Source: Woeseiaceae bacterium
GTDB lineage: Bacteria; Pseudomonadota; Gammaproteobacteria; Steroidobacterales; Woeseiaceae
Direction of reading: 5' to 3'
DNA: 56,285 bases
Assembly: GCA_030066735.1 (NCBI GenBank)
Contig: JASJBB010000063.1
Coordinates: 1 to 56,285, forward strand
Below the pieces are notes generated by a model. The model did not search any database, was not told the DNA's origin, and was given only the letters and a program-made list of their open reading frames with translations. Positions within the stretch are counted from its first letter, which is position 1. The number at the start of each line of letters is the position of its first letter. Positions 34,373 through 42,891 of the stretch are shown piece by piece. Made by a program: the position numbers and the translations under genes.

Positions 34373-35753
34373 GCCGCTGACGCTGCTGGCTGCGGCAACG
34401 CTGGCCGGGTGCGGTGGGGCGGAACCGCCTGCCCCACAACCGGCCCCGTCACAGCCTGTCGCGTTCGTGCAGATGTTCGAGTGGAGCTGGAACGACATCG
34501 CCGAGGAGTGCGAGAGCGTGCTTGGGCCCGCGGGCTACACGGCCGTGCAGGTATCGCCGCCCAACGAGCACATTACCGGTCCGGCCTGGTGGACGCGTTA
34601 CCAGCCGGTCAGCTACCAGGTCGAGAGCCGCAGCGGAACCCGCGACGAGTTCGCTGGCATGGTGGCGCGCTGCGACGCGGCCGGTGTGGGCATTTATGCC
34701 GATGCCGTCATTAACCACATGGCCGGTTTCCCGGAAGGTACCGGCGTGGCCGGCTCCGCGTATGCGGAGTACGACTACCCGGCCGTGCCGTACACGTACG
34801 ACGACTTTCATCACTGCGGACGCAACGACGACGACAGGATCGGGAACTACCAGGATCTCTACGAGGTCCAGAACTGCCAGCTCGGCACGCTCGACGACCT
34901 AGACACCGGCAATCCGGGCGTGCAGGCGCGCATCGCGGCCTATCTCGACGACCTGCTGGGCCTGGGCGTGGCCGGCTTCCGGATCGACGCCGCCAAGCAC
35001 ATGCATCACGATGAGATTCACGCAATTCTCGAGCTTGTGGACGGTTCGCCGTTCGTTTACCAGGAAGTCATCGATCGTGGCGGCGAGGCCGTCAGTGCCG
35101 GGGATTACCTGCGCGACGGGTACGTTACCGAGTTCAAGTACGCGGCGATGATTCTCGACGCGTTCGAGCGCGGCAACCTGCAGGTGCTCACCGGGTTCTG
35201 GACCGGCGACGGCTGGCTGCCGGGCGACCGGGCCATCGTCTTCGTCGACAACCACGATATTCAGCGCGGCCATGCTTTCGGCGACGAAGTCGTCAACTAC
35301 AAGGATGGTCGCCGCTACGATCTCGCGGTCGCATTCATGCTCGCCCATCCCTACGGTTATCCGCTGGTCATGTCGAGCTACGCGTTCGACACGGACCAGG
35401 ACGGCCCGCCCGGCGTCTCGCCGCTCGATGCCGGCGGGTGCGATGCGGCCTGGATCTGCGAGCACCGCCGCGCCGTGCAGGTGCGCATGGTCGAGTTTCG
35501 CGAGGCGACCACGGGTGCCGACCTCGTGAACTGGCGAATCGCCGACGACGTCGTGTCGTTCGGCCGCGGTGAGATTGGCCATATTGCGATCAACACCGGC
35601 ACAGAGGCGGCTCGCGTCCGATTGCAGACGAGCCTTCCGCCCGGGCGCTTCTACGGGCTGGTTAATGGGGCTGCCGTGGACGTTGATGGCCAGGGTGTTG
35701 CGGACGTAGCGCTCGAACCGTTGAGCTTTGTCGCGATCCTGAGGGAAAACTAG
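34356..35753 (+). CDS. GH13 alpha-amylase lipoprotein (animal-type subfamily)
   Basis: Secreted lipoprotein of 465 residues: lipobox LAGC (C19), a proline-rich linker, then a GH13 barrel. The motifs are those of the animal/actinomycete-type amylases: YADAVINHMAG, GFRIDAAKHMHH (nucleophile D211), FVYQEVIDRGGE (acid/base E237) and FVDNHDIQRGH (D301). The start is GTG 34356 or GTG 34362, both inside the end of the porter gene, which indicates translational coupling. It should cut starch or glycogen internally near the outer membrane, before the trimodular enzyme trims the products. The C-terminal beta-domain is short, and no starch-binding module is attached. Confidence 0.93.
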   Translation: MFVKTRPLTLLAAATLAGCGGAEPPAPQPAPSQPVAFVQMFEWSWNDIAEECESVLGPAGYTAVQVSPPNEHITGPAWWTRYQPVSYQVESRSGTRDEFAGMVARCDAAGVGIYADAVINHMAGFPEGTGVAGSAYAEYDYPAVPYTYDDFHHCGRNDDDRIGNYQDLYEVQNCQLGTLDDLDTGNPGVQARIAAYLDDLLGLGVAGFRIDAAKHMHHDEIHAILELVDGSPFVYQEVIDRGGEAVSAGDYLRDGYVTEFKYAAMILDAFERGNLQVLTGFWTGDGWLPGDRAIVFVDNHDIQRGHAFGDEVVNYKDGRRYDLAVAFMLAHPYGYPLVMSSYAFDTDQDGPPGVSPLDAGGCDAAWICEHRRAVQVRMVEFREATTGADLVNWRIADDVVSFGRGEIGHIAINTGTEAARVRLQTSLPPGRFYGLVNGAAVDVDGQGVADVALEPLSFVAILREN

Positions 35754-35756
35754 GCC

Positions 35757-36650
35757 GTGCAGAGCATCAAGATCGGCAGCAGCGACATCTTCGCCTCACG
35801 CTTCGCCTACGGCTGCATGCGCATATCCGACGATCGCAGCCGCGGCAAGCGCGCGATTCACGCGGCCGTCGATGCCGGTTACACGCTATTTGATCACGCC
35901 GACATCTATGGCGGCGGCAAATCGGAATCCCTGTTCGGCGAAGTGCTGCGGGAATCGCCAGGCCTGCGTGATCGAATCTTGGTGCAAAGCAAGTGCGGCA
36001 TTCGGCTGGCCGACAACAACGGGCCGCAGCGCTACGATTTTTCGCGCGAGTACATCACCAGGAGCGTAGAGGGTTCGCTGAGCCGCCTCCGGGTCGAGCA
36101 GCTCGACCTGTTCCTGCTACATCGCCCGGATTACCTGATGTCCTCCCACGAGGTGGCGGAGTCATTCGCGACGCTGAAGCAGACCGGCAAGATCGCTCAC
36201 TTCGGGGTCAGCAACTTCTCCACGACACAGTTCGAGCTGCTGCAGTCGGCCGTTGCAGAACCGCTGCTCGTCAACCAGGTCGAGATAAACCTGCACAATG
36301 TCGATGCGCTGCGCAACGGCGTGCTCGACCAGTGCCAGCGACTCGAAGTCACGCCGCAGGCCTGGTGCCCGCTGGCTGTGGTCGCCTATCCGGCCTGGGG
36401 CAGCCAACTGACCGGCGAGGACGAGGCCCGCATTCGCGCCGAGCTGGAGCGACAGTCCGCCGTTTACGAGGTCGAGACCTGGCTCATTGCACTCGCCTGG
36501 CTGCTGCGGCACCCCGCCGGTATCTCACCGATCATCGGCTCGACGACACCCGAGCGCATCGCCGCCGCGGCCGGGGCGCTGGATATCGACTACGCCCGCG
36601 AGGACTGGTACTCGCTGTTCGAGGCCCGCAACGGCGAGTCAGTTCCCTAA
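35757..36650 (+). CDS. Aldo/keto reductase
   Basis: Cytoplasmic NADPH-dependent oxidoreductase of 297 residues, resembling the YdhF group. The catalytic tetrad is visible: D46 and Y51 in LFDHADIYGGG, K79 in ILVQSKCG and H122 in LFLLHRPDYL. NADP-binding features near the end include SPIIGSTTPERI. It starts with GTG three bases after the amylase stop, so it belongs to the alpha-glucan operon. It overlaps the end of the convergent halogenase by 12 bases. Its substrate is unknown; a sugar aldehyde or keto-sugar from this pathway is possible but not shown by sequence. Confidence 0.9.
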   Translation: MQSIKIGSSDIFASRFAYGCMRISDDRSRGKRAIHAAVDAGYTLFDHADIYGGGKSESLFGEVLRESPGLRDRILVQSKCGIRLADNNGPQRYDFSREYITRSVEGSLSRLRVEQLDLFLLHRPDYLMSSHEVAESFATLKQTGKIAHFGVSNFSTTQFELLQSAVAEPLLVNQVEINLHNVDALRNGVLDQCQRLEVTPQAWCPLAVVAYPAWGSQLTGEDEARIRAELERQSAVYEVETWLIALAWLLRHPAGISPIIGSTTPERIAAAAGALDIDYAREDWYSLFEARNGESVP

Positions 36651-38135
36651 CGCCGCCAGCTGGTCATTGTGCGCCGGGAAGTTGAGCGCGCAACCCTTGC
36701 GGTATTTCGCGATCTCGCCCAGGTCATACTTGTTCGCCATCTCGTTGCCGGGACGCACCTGGTCGTCAGTCGGCATGATGCCCTTGCCGGCAAGCAGGCA
36801 ATTCCACGACACGTTCGGGAAATAGGCGTCGAGCTTCTGGCGCTCGAGTTCGTCCGTGATGTTCTTGCCCTGCATCCAGGAACTCAGGATCTGCCGCAAC
36901 GACGCCGAGATCTTCTCGTTGCTGCCGCAGTCGCGCCAGTAGTCGGTGTCGGTGCGCGTGTTGATGCGGTAGTGGCAGACGATATAGTCGCGCACGGCGT
37001 CGAACCGGCCGCTGATGCGATCGTTGAACTCGTCGCGGTACTGGTCCGTGAAGTTGCCCTTGTTGACCGATTGCACGAAGCGCGCGACCGTTTCCTGCAC
37101 CATGTCGAGCGCCGTCGCCTCGAGCGGCTCTATGAAGCCCTGCGACAGGCCCACCGCCAGGCAGTTCTTGACCCAGTGTTCCTTTACCCGGCCCACCTTG
37201 AACTTGAGGCGCCGCGCCTCGAGGTCGGAATCCTCGAGCCCGAGGTGCTCGCGGAACTCGCGCTCGGCCTCGTCATCGTCAACGTACCTCGAGCTGTAGA
37301 CATAGCCGTTACCGAAGCGCTTGGTCAGCGGGATCTTCCAGGCCCAGCCGTACTTGAGCGCCGTGGAGACCGTCTGTGGTTCCGGGTTTTCGTCCGGCTC
37401 GGTCGGGAACACGACCGCCGAGTCGTTGAACAGCACGTCCTCGCAGCTTTCGAACGGCACGCCCAGCGCCTGCTGCAGGATCTGGCTGCGAAAACCGGTC
37501 GAGTCGACGTAGAAGTCGGCCTTGATCGTATCCTCGGTATCGGTCTTCAGGTAGTCGACGTAGCCGTTTTCCTTGAGCACGACGTCGGTCACCGTGGCCT
37601 GCCGGTACTTGACACCTCGCGACTCGGCCCACTCGCGCAGAAACTCGCCGAGCAGACCGGAGTTGAAGTGATAACCGTAGCCCATCTCGAACGGGAAGTT
37701 GGGCGGCGCAACGGGCGCGAGCCGCTGCTTGGCCAGCTCCCACTCGATAAAGAACTGGCTCGGATGGCCGTCGAGGTCGACGCCCTGGCGGCGCAGGAAG
37801 CTGTTGTGAAAGAACGCCGGCACGATGAGTTCGTCGGCCTGGCACAGGAACGGGTGAAAGTACTCTTCAAAGCCGGGCCGCGCCGACCAGCCGCGGAACG
37901 TAATGCCGACCTTGTAGGTCGCATCGCATCGGGGCATCCAGTCACTTTCCTGGGTGCCGATGAGTTCGAGGAATTTCTTCAGCGGCGGCGTTGAACCCTC
38001 GCCGACGCCGATGATGCCGATGTCAGGCGACTCGACCAGCGTGATGTCGATGTCCTTGTCGCCCCAGTTGAGGGCGAACAGGTTGGCGGTAATCCAGCCG
38101 GCGGTGCCGCCGCCGAGAATGACGATGCTTTGCAT
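36639..38135 (-). CDS. Flavin-dependent tryptophan-halogenase-like protein C
   Basis: A 498-residue member of the tryptophan halogenase family with all key motifs: ILGGGTAGW (7-14 region) for [17 protein letters not shown], the catalytic lysine in CDATYKVGITF (K75), WAWKIP (264-269) and [11 protein letters not shown]. The ATG at 38135 is a plain start. It lies downstream of the maltodextrin TonB receptor on the same strand, separated by a terminator, and faces the aldo/keto reductase. It resembles protein D (53862) in length and sequence more than A or B. Such genes often sit beside TonB receptors in Caulobacter and Xanthomonas relatives; the natural substrate is unknown. Confidence 0.9.
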   Translation of the reverse strand: MQSIVILGGGTAGWITANLFALNWGDKDIDITLVESPDIGIIGVGEGSTPPLKKFLELIGTQESDWMPRCDATYKVGITFRGWSARPGFEEYFHPFLCQADELIVPAFFHNSFLRRQGVDLDGHPSQFFIEWELAKQRLAPVAPPNFPFEMGYGYHFNSGLLGEFLREWAESRGVKYRQATVTDVVLKENGYVDYLKTDTEDTIKADFYVDSTGFRSQILQQALGVPFESCEDVLFNDSAVVFPTEPDENPEPQTVSTALKYGWAWKIPLTKRFGNGYVYSSRYVDDDEAEREFREHLGLEDSDLEARRLKFKVGRVKEHWVKNCLAVGLSQGFIEPLEATALDMVQETVARFVQSVNKGNFTDQYRDEFNDRISGRFDAVRDYIVCHYRINTRTDTDYWRDCGSNEKISASLRQILSSWMQGKNITDELERQKLDAYFPNVSWNCLLAGKGIMPTDDQVRPGNEMANKYDLGEIAKYRKGCALNFPAHNDQLAALGN

Positions 38136-38176
38136 TTGGGTGCTCTTGCGAATGTAACCGGGATGGACAGCCTACC

Positions 38177-38220
38177 AAAAAAAACCGCCCGACAAGCGGA
38201 GCCTATCGAGCGGTCTTTTT
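38177..38220 (-). terminator. Rho-independent terminator after the second TonB receptor
   Basis: On the minus strand a nine-base stem (ACCGCTCGA with TCGGGCGGT, one G-U pair, 13-base loop; plus 38184-38192 and 38206-38214) is followed by eight T. A T run on the other side makes it partly bidirectional. It separates the receptor gene (end 38235) from halogenase C. Confidence 0.85.
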
Positions 38221-38234
38221 TGTAGCAGGTTGGC

Positions 38235-41087
38235 TTAGTACTTGTAGTTCAAGCCGAAGTAGTACTGGCGACCGAACTGCTTGAACTCACCGAACGCGCC
38301 GTCGACGCCGTACTCGATGATGTTCTCCTCGTCCGTCAGGTTGTTACCCGATACGACAATACTCAGCCCGTTGTCGAACGCGTATCCGACCTGGGCGTCC
38401 ATCGTCGTGTAGTCCTGCGCCAGCGTCGGCGAACCGGCGCCCGGGATTGGCAGGTTCTGCACGAACTCGTCACGATAACGCATGTTGACGTGCGCGCTGA
38501 AGCCGCCCCAATCGTAGAACACGGTCGCACTCCAGACGTTTTCGGACAGACCCGGCAGCGGCAGATTGCGGTTGTAGAATGCGCCGCCGCCTACCTCGGT
38601 CTCGCTATCCGTGTACGAGTAGCTGGCCGTAACGCCCAGACCACCCCAGTAGCCCGGCAGGCCGTCGAAGGTCTTAGTACCCGCGAGCTCGATGCCCTGG
38701 ATGTAACCGCCGAGGTCATTGTTCAGGTACGTCTGGTAGATGTTGAGGAAGTGACCGTCCGGCACGATAAGGCCGAGATCGTCCGGGTCAGGCACGTTGC
38801 CGTCGGCAAACGTGAACTGCGTCGGTCCTTCCACGAGCGACTCGATGTCCTTGTAGAAGACGGCGACCGTTACGGCACCGCCCTCCTCGAAGTAGTGCTC
38901 GTACGACAGGTCGAACTGGTCGGCCCGGAACGGGTCGAGGTACGGCGTGCCGTTGGTCCAGACGTTGTACTCGGTCAGACCGTCGACCGGGCTGCCCGGA
39001 TCGTTGATCGTGCCGCCAAACCAGGAACCGGCGCCGCCCTTCATCTGGCCGACCGGCGGACGGCCCATGACCTGGGCGTAAGCGAAGCGCAGTACGTCGT
39101 TATCGGTCAGCTCGAAGTTGAGGTTCAGGGCCGGTAGTGTCTCCGACTCCTCGGGACCGTAGCTGACCGGCGCCAGGTAGTCATTTGTCACGCCGACGCC
39201 GTCCGTGATCGGTACGCCATTGCCACCGCCGACATTCTGCAGGCCGACGGTCTTGACGTCGGAGTCTACGTAGCGAACGCCGAAGTTACCGCTGACCGGG
39301 ACGTTGCCCAGCTGGAAGTCGAGATTGAACATCAGGTAAACGGCTTCGGTCTCTTCCTCGATGTCGTTCGACTCGATGAACGTCCAGTCGCGACTGAACA
39401 GCTTGACGCCTGCATCGCCGCCCGCGCCGAAGATCGAACGGCCGAGTGCGTTGATGTTTCTGATCGTGAAGTGATCGGGAACGCCTGGCAGCGACTGTAC
39501 CTTGACGAAACCGTCAATCGACTGCGGCGTGCAAGCAGGCAGGCTCGAGGTGTCATCCTCACACCAGCCCGTGCCCTGGCCGCTGCGCGAGCCGTACAGG
39601 AACGTGCCGCGGTCAGCGCCGAAAGTCCGATCCGAGACGCGCACACCGACTTCGAACGAGGAGATGGGACCCCACTCCACGTCCTGCTTGAAGTCGACCT
39701 TGAAGGCGTCGATCTCGTCGGTGTATTCGTGCGGGTAGCGCTCGTAGCGCGACAGCTGGATCTGGCTCGCGTCGGTGAAATCGACGCCGCCGAAGGCGCC
39801 CGTCGCCACGCGCTGGCCGTTCAGCGTGTACGTGAACGACTGGCCGGCCAGTTCTGCGCCGCCACCGGGTTCGTAGGCATGCATCGAGGCGATACGGTCT
39901 TCACGGGTCTTTGTACCGTCAGCCGTGTACCAGTCGACCGTCAGCGTGCTCGAGTCGGTGATGTACCACTCGAAGTTGATGCCGATCGTGTCGGTCTCGG
40001 CCGACGTCGTCTGGTCCTCGGTACGCGCTTCGAACCACGGGTGCGACTGGTTCGTCAGGTTCGGGTCGGTCGGCGTAATCGTCGCGCTCGTGAGCAGCCC
40101 GTTCTCGATGACCGGATTGGTGATGATGCGGGTGGCTTCGTCCTCGTCGAGGCCGCCAACCGTGATGCCCTGGCGCGCGTCGCCACGGTCAAATTCGGAG
40201 CGGAAGTAGTCAACCGTTGCACGAATCTTGTCGTTCGGCTCGAAGACCAGGGTGGCTGCAATGCCAGTGCGCTCGTCGTTGCCGCTGCCGCCCTGCCACT
40301 GGAACGCCCGGGGAATGCTGACGTCCTCGCCGTTGATGTTGGTCGTGCCGAAGCCGAGCTGGCTGTCGGCGCCGCCGCGCGAGAAGATAAAGGCGTTCGG
40401 CTGGTCCAGGTAGGAGTAGCCCACCGCGATACCCACCGTATCGTCGGCGAACTTGCCCTGGTAAGAACCTGTGAAACGCGTGCCATTCGCGTCCGCGCCG
40501 TAGTCGTCGGCCGCATCATTGTAAGAAGCGCGTGCCGTGAAGACCGCGTTGTGCTGTTTCGGGGCGTCCAGCGGGTTGACCGTCTTCAGCTCGACGAGGC
40601 CGGCAACGCCGCCTTCGATGTGCGAGGCTTTCGGCGACTTGTAGACCGCGGCCTGGCGAATCAGCTCGGCCGGGTACTGGTCGAACGAGTTCCAGCGCGT
40701 GGCTTCGGAGTAGCCTGCCGTGGAAGGCTGCTCGCGCCCGTTCAGCGTCGTCTGGATGAAGTCGCCGTTCATGCCACGAATATTCAGCTGCGACGACTGG
40801 CCCGAATCACGGATCGTCGTGACACCCGGCACGCGGCCGAGTGCATCAGCAATAGACTGGTCGGGCAGGTAGCCCAGCGGTCCGGCGTCGACGACATCGG
40901 AAATCGAGTCCGCCAGCCGCTTGGTGTTGGTTGAATCGAGGACCGACGTGCGTATGCCGACGGTTACGATTTCCTCAATAGCCTCTTCCTCACTGGCGTC
41001 CTGCGCGAGAGCAGCACTGGGAAGAGCGGCAGCCACAGCCAGTGAAACGGCTGAGCGGCTGAAAGGAGTACGCGTCTTCTTGACCAT
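38235..41087 (-). CDS. TonB-dependent receptor (probable maltodextrin transporter)
   Basis: Outer-membrane transporter of 950 residues from ATG 41087 (ribosome site AGGGG): signal peptide to about A28 (PSAALAQ), TonB box EEIVTVG (39-45), plug with LPDQSIADALGRVPGVTTIR and LNIRGMNGDFIQTTLNGREQ, then a barrel ending FGLNYKY. The open frame reaches 41201, but that would run through the leader. Its context (divergent malQ, shared palindromic operators with the amylase operon) points to maltooligosaccharide uptake, as for Caulobacter MalA. It differs strongly from the receptor at 17273, which fits a different glycan. Confidence 0.92.
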   Translation of the reverse strand: MVKKTRTPFSRSAVSLAVAAALPSAALAQDASEEEAIEEIVTVGIRTSVLDSTNTKRLADSISDVVDAGPLGYLPDQSIADALGRVPGVTTIRDSGQSSQLNIRGMNGDFIQTTLNGREQPSTAGYSEATRWNSFDQYPAELIRQAAVYKSPKASHIEGGVAGLVELKTVNPLDAPKQHNAVFTARASYNDAADDYGADANGTRFTGSYQGKFADDTVGIAVGYSYLDQPNAFIFSRGGADSQLGFGTTNINGEDVSIPRAFQWQGGSGNDERTGIAATLVFEPNDKIRATVDYFRSEFDRGDARQGITVGGLDEDEATRIITNPVIENGLLTSATITPTDPNLTNQSHPWFEARTEDQTTSAETDTIGINFEWYITDSSTLTVDWYTADGTKTREDRIASMHAYEPGGGAELAGQSFTYTLNGQRVATGAFGGVDFTDASQIQLSRYERYPHEYTDEIDAFKVDFKQDVEWGPISSFEVGVRVSDRTFGADRGTFLYGSRSGQGTGWCEDDTSSLPACTPQSIDGFVKVQSLPGVPDHFTIRNINALGRSIFGAGGDAGVKLFSRDWTFIESNDIEEETEAVYLMFNLDFQLGNVPVSGNFGVRYVDSDVKTVGLQNVGGGNGVPITDGVGVTNDYLAPVSYGPEESETLPALNLNFELTDNDVLRFAYAQVMGRPPVGQMKGGAGSWFGGTINDPGSPVDGLTEYNVWTNGTPYLDPFRADQFDLSYEHYFEEGGAVTVAVFYKDIESLVEGPTQFTFADGNVPDPDDLGLIVPDGHFLNIYQTYLNNDLGGYIQGIELAGTKTFDGLPGYWGGLGVTASYSYTDSETEVGGGAFYNRNLPLPGLSENVWSATVFYDWGGFSAHVNMRYRDEFVQNLPIPGAGSPTLAQDYTTMDAQVGYAFDNGLSIVVSGNNLTDEENIIEYGVDGAFGEFKQFGRQYYFGLNYKY

Positions 41088-41157
41088 TGGTTTCCCCTGA
41101 ATCGGTCTGGTTCTTAGATATACAACTTTCCGCATCTTAAGAAGGCCTCCGGAACGG

Positions 41158-41210
41158 AGCAATGCAATGCATACGTATTCATCGTTTGAATACGTATGCA
41201 TTGCATTGCT
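41158..41210. repeat. 24-base perfect inverted repeat carrying paired LacI-type operators
   Basis: Bases 41158-41181 are the exact reverse complement of 41187-41210, with a five-base spacer TCGTT. Each arm contains the operator-like 14-mer TGCATACGTATTCA (plus 41168-41181; minus 41187-41200), nearly identical to the site at 27886. The centre (41184) is 97 bases from the TonB receptor ATG and 96 from the malQ ATG. A repressor dimer on each arm, or a dimer of dimers, could control both genes. Confidence 0.75.
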
Positions 41211-41213
41211 TGG

Positions 41214-41227
41214 TCACGGCCCCGTGA
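41214..41227. repeat. Short palindrome on the malQ side
   Basis: TCACGG-CC-CCGTGA sits four bases beyond the large inverted repeat and 53 bases before malQ. It may be an activator or repressor site or chance. A GATAAT at 41253-41258 could be the malQ -10, but no good -35 lies 17 bases upstream. Confidence 0.25.
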
Positions 41228-41279
41228 TTAGTTTCCTTAGTGGTCACATGCGGATAATTCGCGACTCTTACTAGAAGAA

Positions 41280-42824
41280 ATGACGATGACCGATTCACCA
41301 AGTGCGCTGCCTCCCGGCAGACAGGCTGGCGTCTGTCTGCACATCACGGCATTGCCGAGTCCGTACGGCATCGGTGAAATCGGCCGCAGCGCGCTCGACT
41401 TCGTGGACGCGATGCGCGAGATGCATCTCAAGGTCTGGCAGTTTTTGCCAACCGGGCCAACGGCTTACGGCGACTCGCCGTACCAGCCGCTGTCCACGTT
41501 TGCCGGCAACGAGCTGCTCATCGACATCGGCGACCTGATCGACAAGGGACTGCTCGAGAAGGAAGAGGCGCAGGAACTGGCCGCCCTGCCGACGGACCAC
41601 GTCGACTACGGGGCGCTGATCCCCATCAAGAACCGCCTGCTGCGCCTCGCGGCCGGGCGTTTCGAAGAACGCGCCAGCCCCGAGCTGCACGCGGCCTGTG
41701 ACAAGTTTGTCGAGGACAATAACGACCGCTGGCTGCACGATTATGCGCTGTACCGGATCCTGAAGACGCAGCATGGCGAGCGCCCGTGGCCCGAGTGGGC
41801 GCCGCAGTACGTCCACCGCGAACCCAAAGCGATGCGGGCCCTCGAATCGAGCGCCGACGCCCAGATTGCCGATATCAAGGTGATCCAGTTCCTGTTCTTC
41901 GACCAGTGGGCGCGATTCCGCAAGTACGCCAACGACAGCGGCATTTACCTGTTCGGCGACATGCCCATCTGTATTGCGCTCGACAGCGCGGACGCCTGGG
42001 CGCATCCCGAGATCCTGCGGATCGACCGCGACGGCCGGCCCGACGCCGTCGCGGGCGTGCCGCCGGATTACTTCTCCGAGGACGGTCAGCTGTGGGGAAA
42101 CCCACTCTATGACTGGGACGTGCACGAGAGCAGCAACTATCGCTGGTGGGTCGAACGCCTGAGCGCCTCTGCCGAGCTGGCCGACATGGTCCGGATCGAT
42201 CACTTCCGCGGTTTCGAGGCTTACTGGTCGGTGCCGGCCGAATCGGATACTGCCAAGAACGGCGCCTGGGAACCCGGCCCCGGCGATGCCATCTTCGACG
42301 CGATGCGCGAAGCGCTTGGCAACCTGCCGATTGTCGCCGAGGACCTCGGCGTTATCACGCCGGCCGTGGATGCCCTGCGCAAGCGCCACAACATTCCCGG
42401 CATGGTGGTATTGCAGTTCGACGTAGCCGACGAGGATTTCGACCTTCTCAACGTGGCGCCGGACAGCGTGTGTTACACCGGAACCCACGACAACGACACG
42501 ACGGTCGGGTGGTTCCTTGGCAGTCCCGGCGATATTCGCACCGAGCATGAAATCGAGGAGACCCGGCAGGCTGCGCTGCAGGTCACGGGCGGCACGCCCG
42601 AGACGATTCACACGGACATGATCCGGGCCGCATTCTCGACCGACGCCCGTCTCGCAATCGCGCCGTTGCAGGACTACCTGGGCCTCGGCTCGGAGGCCCG
42701 CTTCAATGTGCCCGGGACGTCCAGCAACAACTGGCGCTGGCGCCTGGAGTCGCAGCTGACAGCGGCGGTGAAGGGCGAGGTCGCCTCCCTGGTCGAGGAA
42801 TCCGGCCGCACGCTACAAAACTGA
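41280..42824 (+). CDS. malQ: 4-alpha-glucanotransferase (amylomaltase)
   Basis: Cytoplasmic GH77 enzyme that transfers glucan chains between maltodextrins, releasing glucose and making longer chains for phosphorylase. The 514 residues are the length of the short (bacterial/plant DPE1-type) form, not the longer E. coli MalQ. Motifs: YGIGEIG and SPYQPLSTFAGN near the N-terminus, nucleophile D307 in VRIDHFRGFEAYW, acid/base E354 in IVAEDLGVITPAVDALR, and TGTHDNDTTVGWF. The start is ATG 41280 or ATG 41286. It is divergent from the maltodextrin TonB receptor with shared operators and lies upstream of glgC, linking maltodextrin use with glycogen metabolism. Confidence 0.96.
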   Translation: MTMTDSPSALPPGRQAGVCLHITALPSPYGIGEIGRSALDFVDAMREMHLKVWQFLPTGPTAYGDSPYQPLSTFAGNELLIDIGDLIDKGLLEKEEAQELAALPTDHVDYGALIPIKNRLLRLAAGRFEERASPELHAACDKFVEDNNDRWLHDYALYRILKTQHGERPWPEWAPQYVHREPKAMRALESSADAQIADIKVIQFLFFDQWARFRKYANDSGIYLFGDMPICIALDSADAWAHPEILRIDRDGRPDAVAGVPPDYFSEDGQLWGNPLYDWDVHESSNYRWWVERLSASAELADMVRIDHFRGFEAYWSVPAESDTAKNGAWEPGPGDAIFDAMREALGNLPIVAEDLGVITPAVDALRKRHNIPGMVVLQFDVADEDFDLLNVAPDSVCYTGTHDNDTTVGWFLGSPGDIRTEHEIEETRQAALQVTGGTPETIHTDMIRAAFSTDARLAIAPLQDYLGLGSEARFNVPGTSSNNWRWRLESQLTAAVKGEVASLVEESGRTLQN

Positions 42825-42891
42825 ACCACGCGGCCGTAACAAACTTCTGGCAGACTAACGGCTTGATTTCTGGTGGCACGGGAATGCCGCA

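Noticed and set aside
32810..34498. Long antisense frame rich in D, E, H and R
   Set aside because: Composition typical of the complement of membrane-protein codons; it lies over the MFS gene at 32957.
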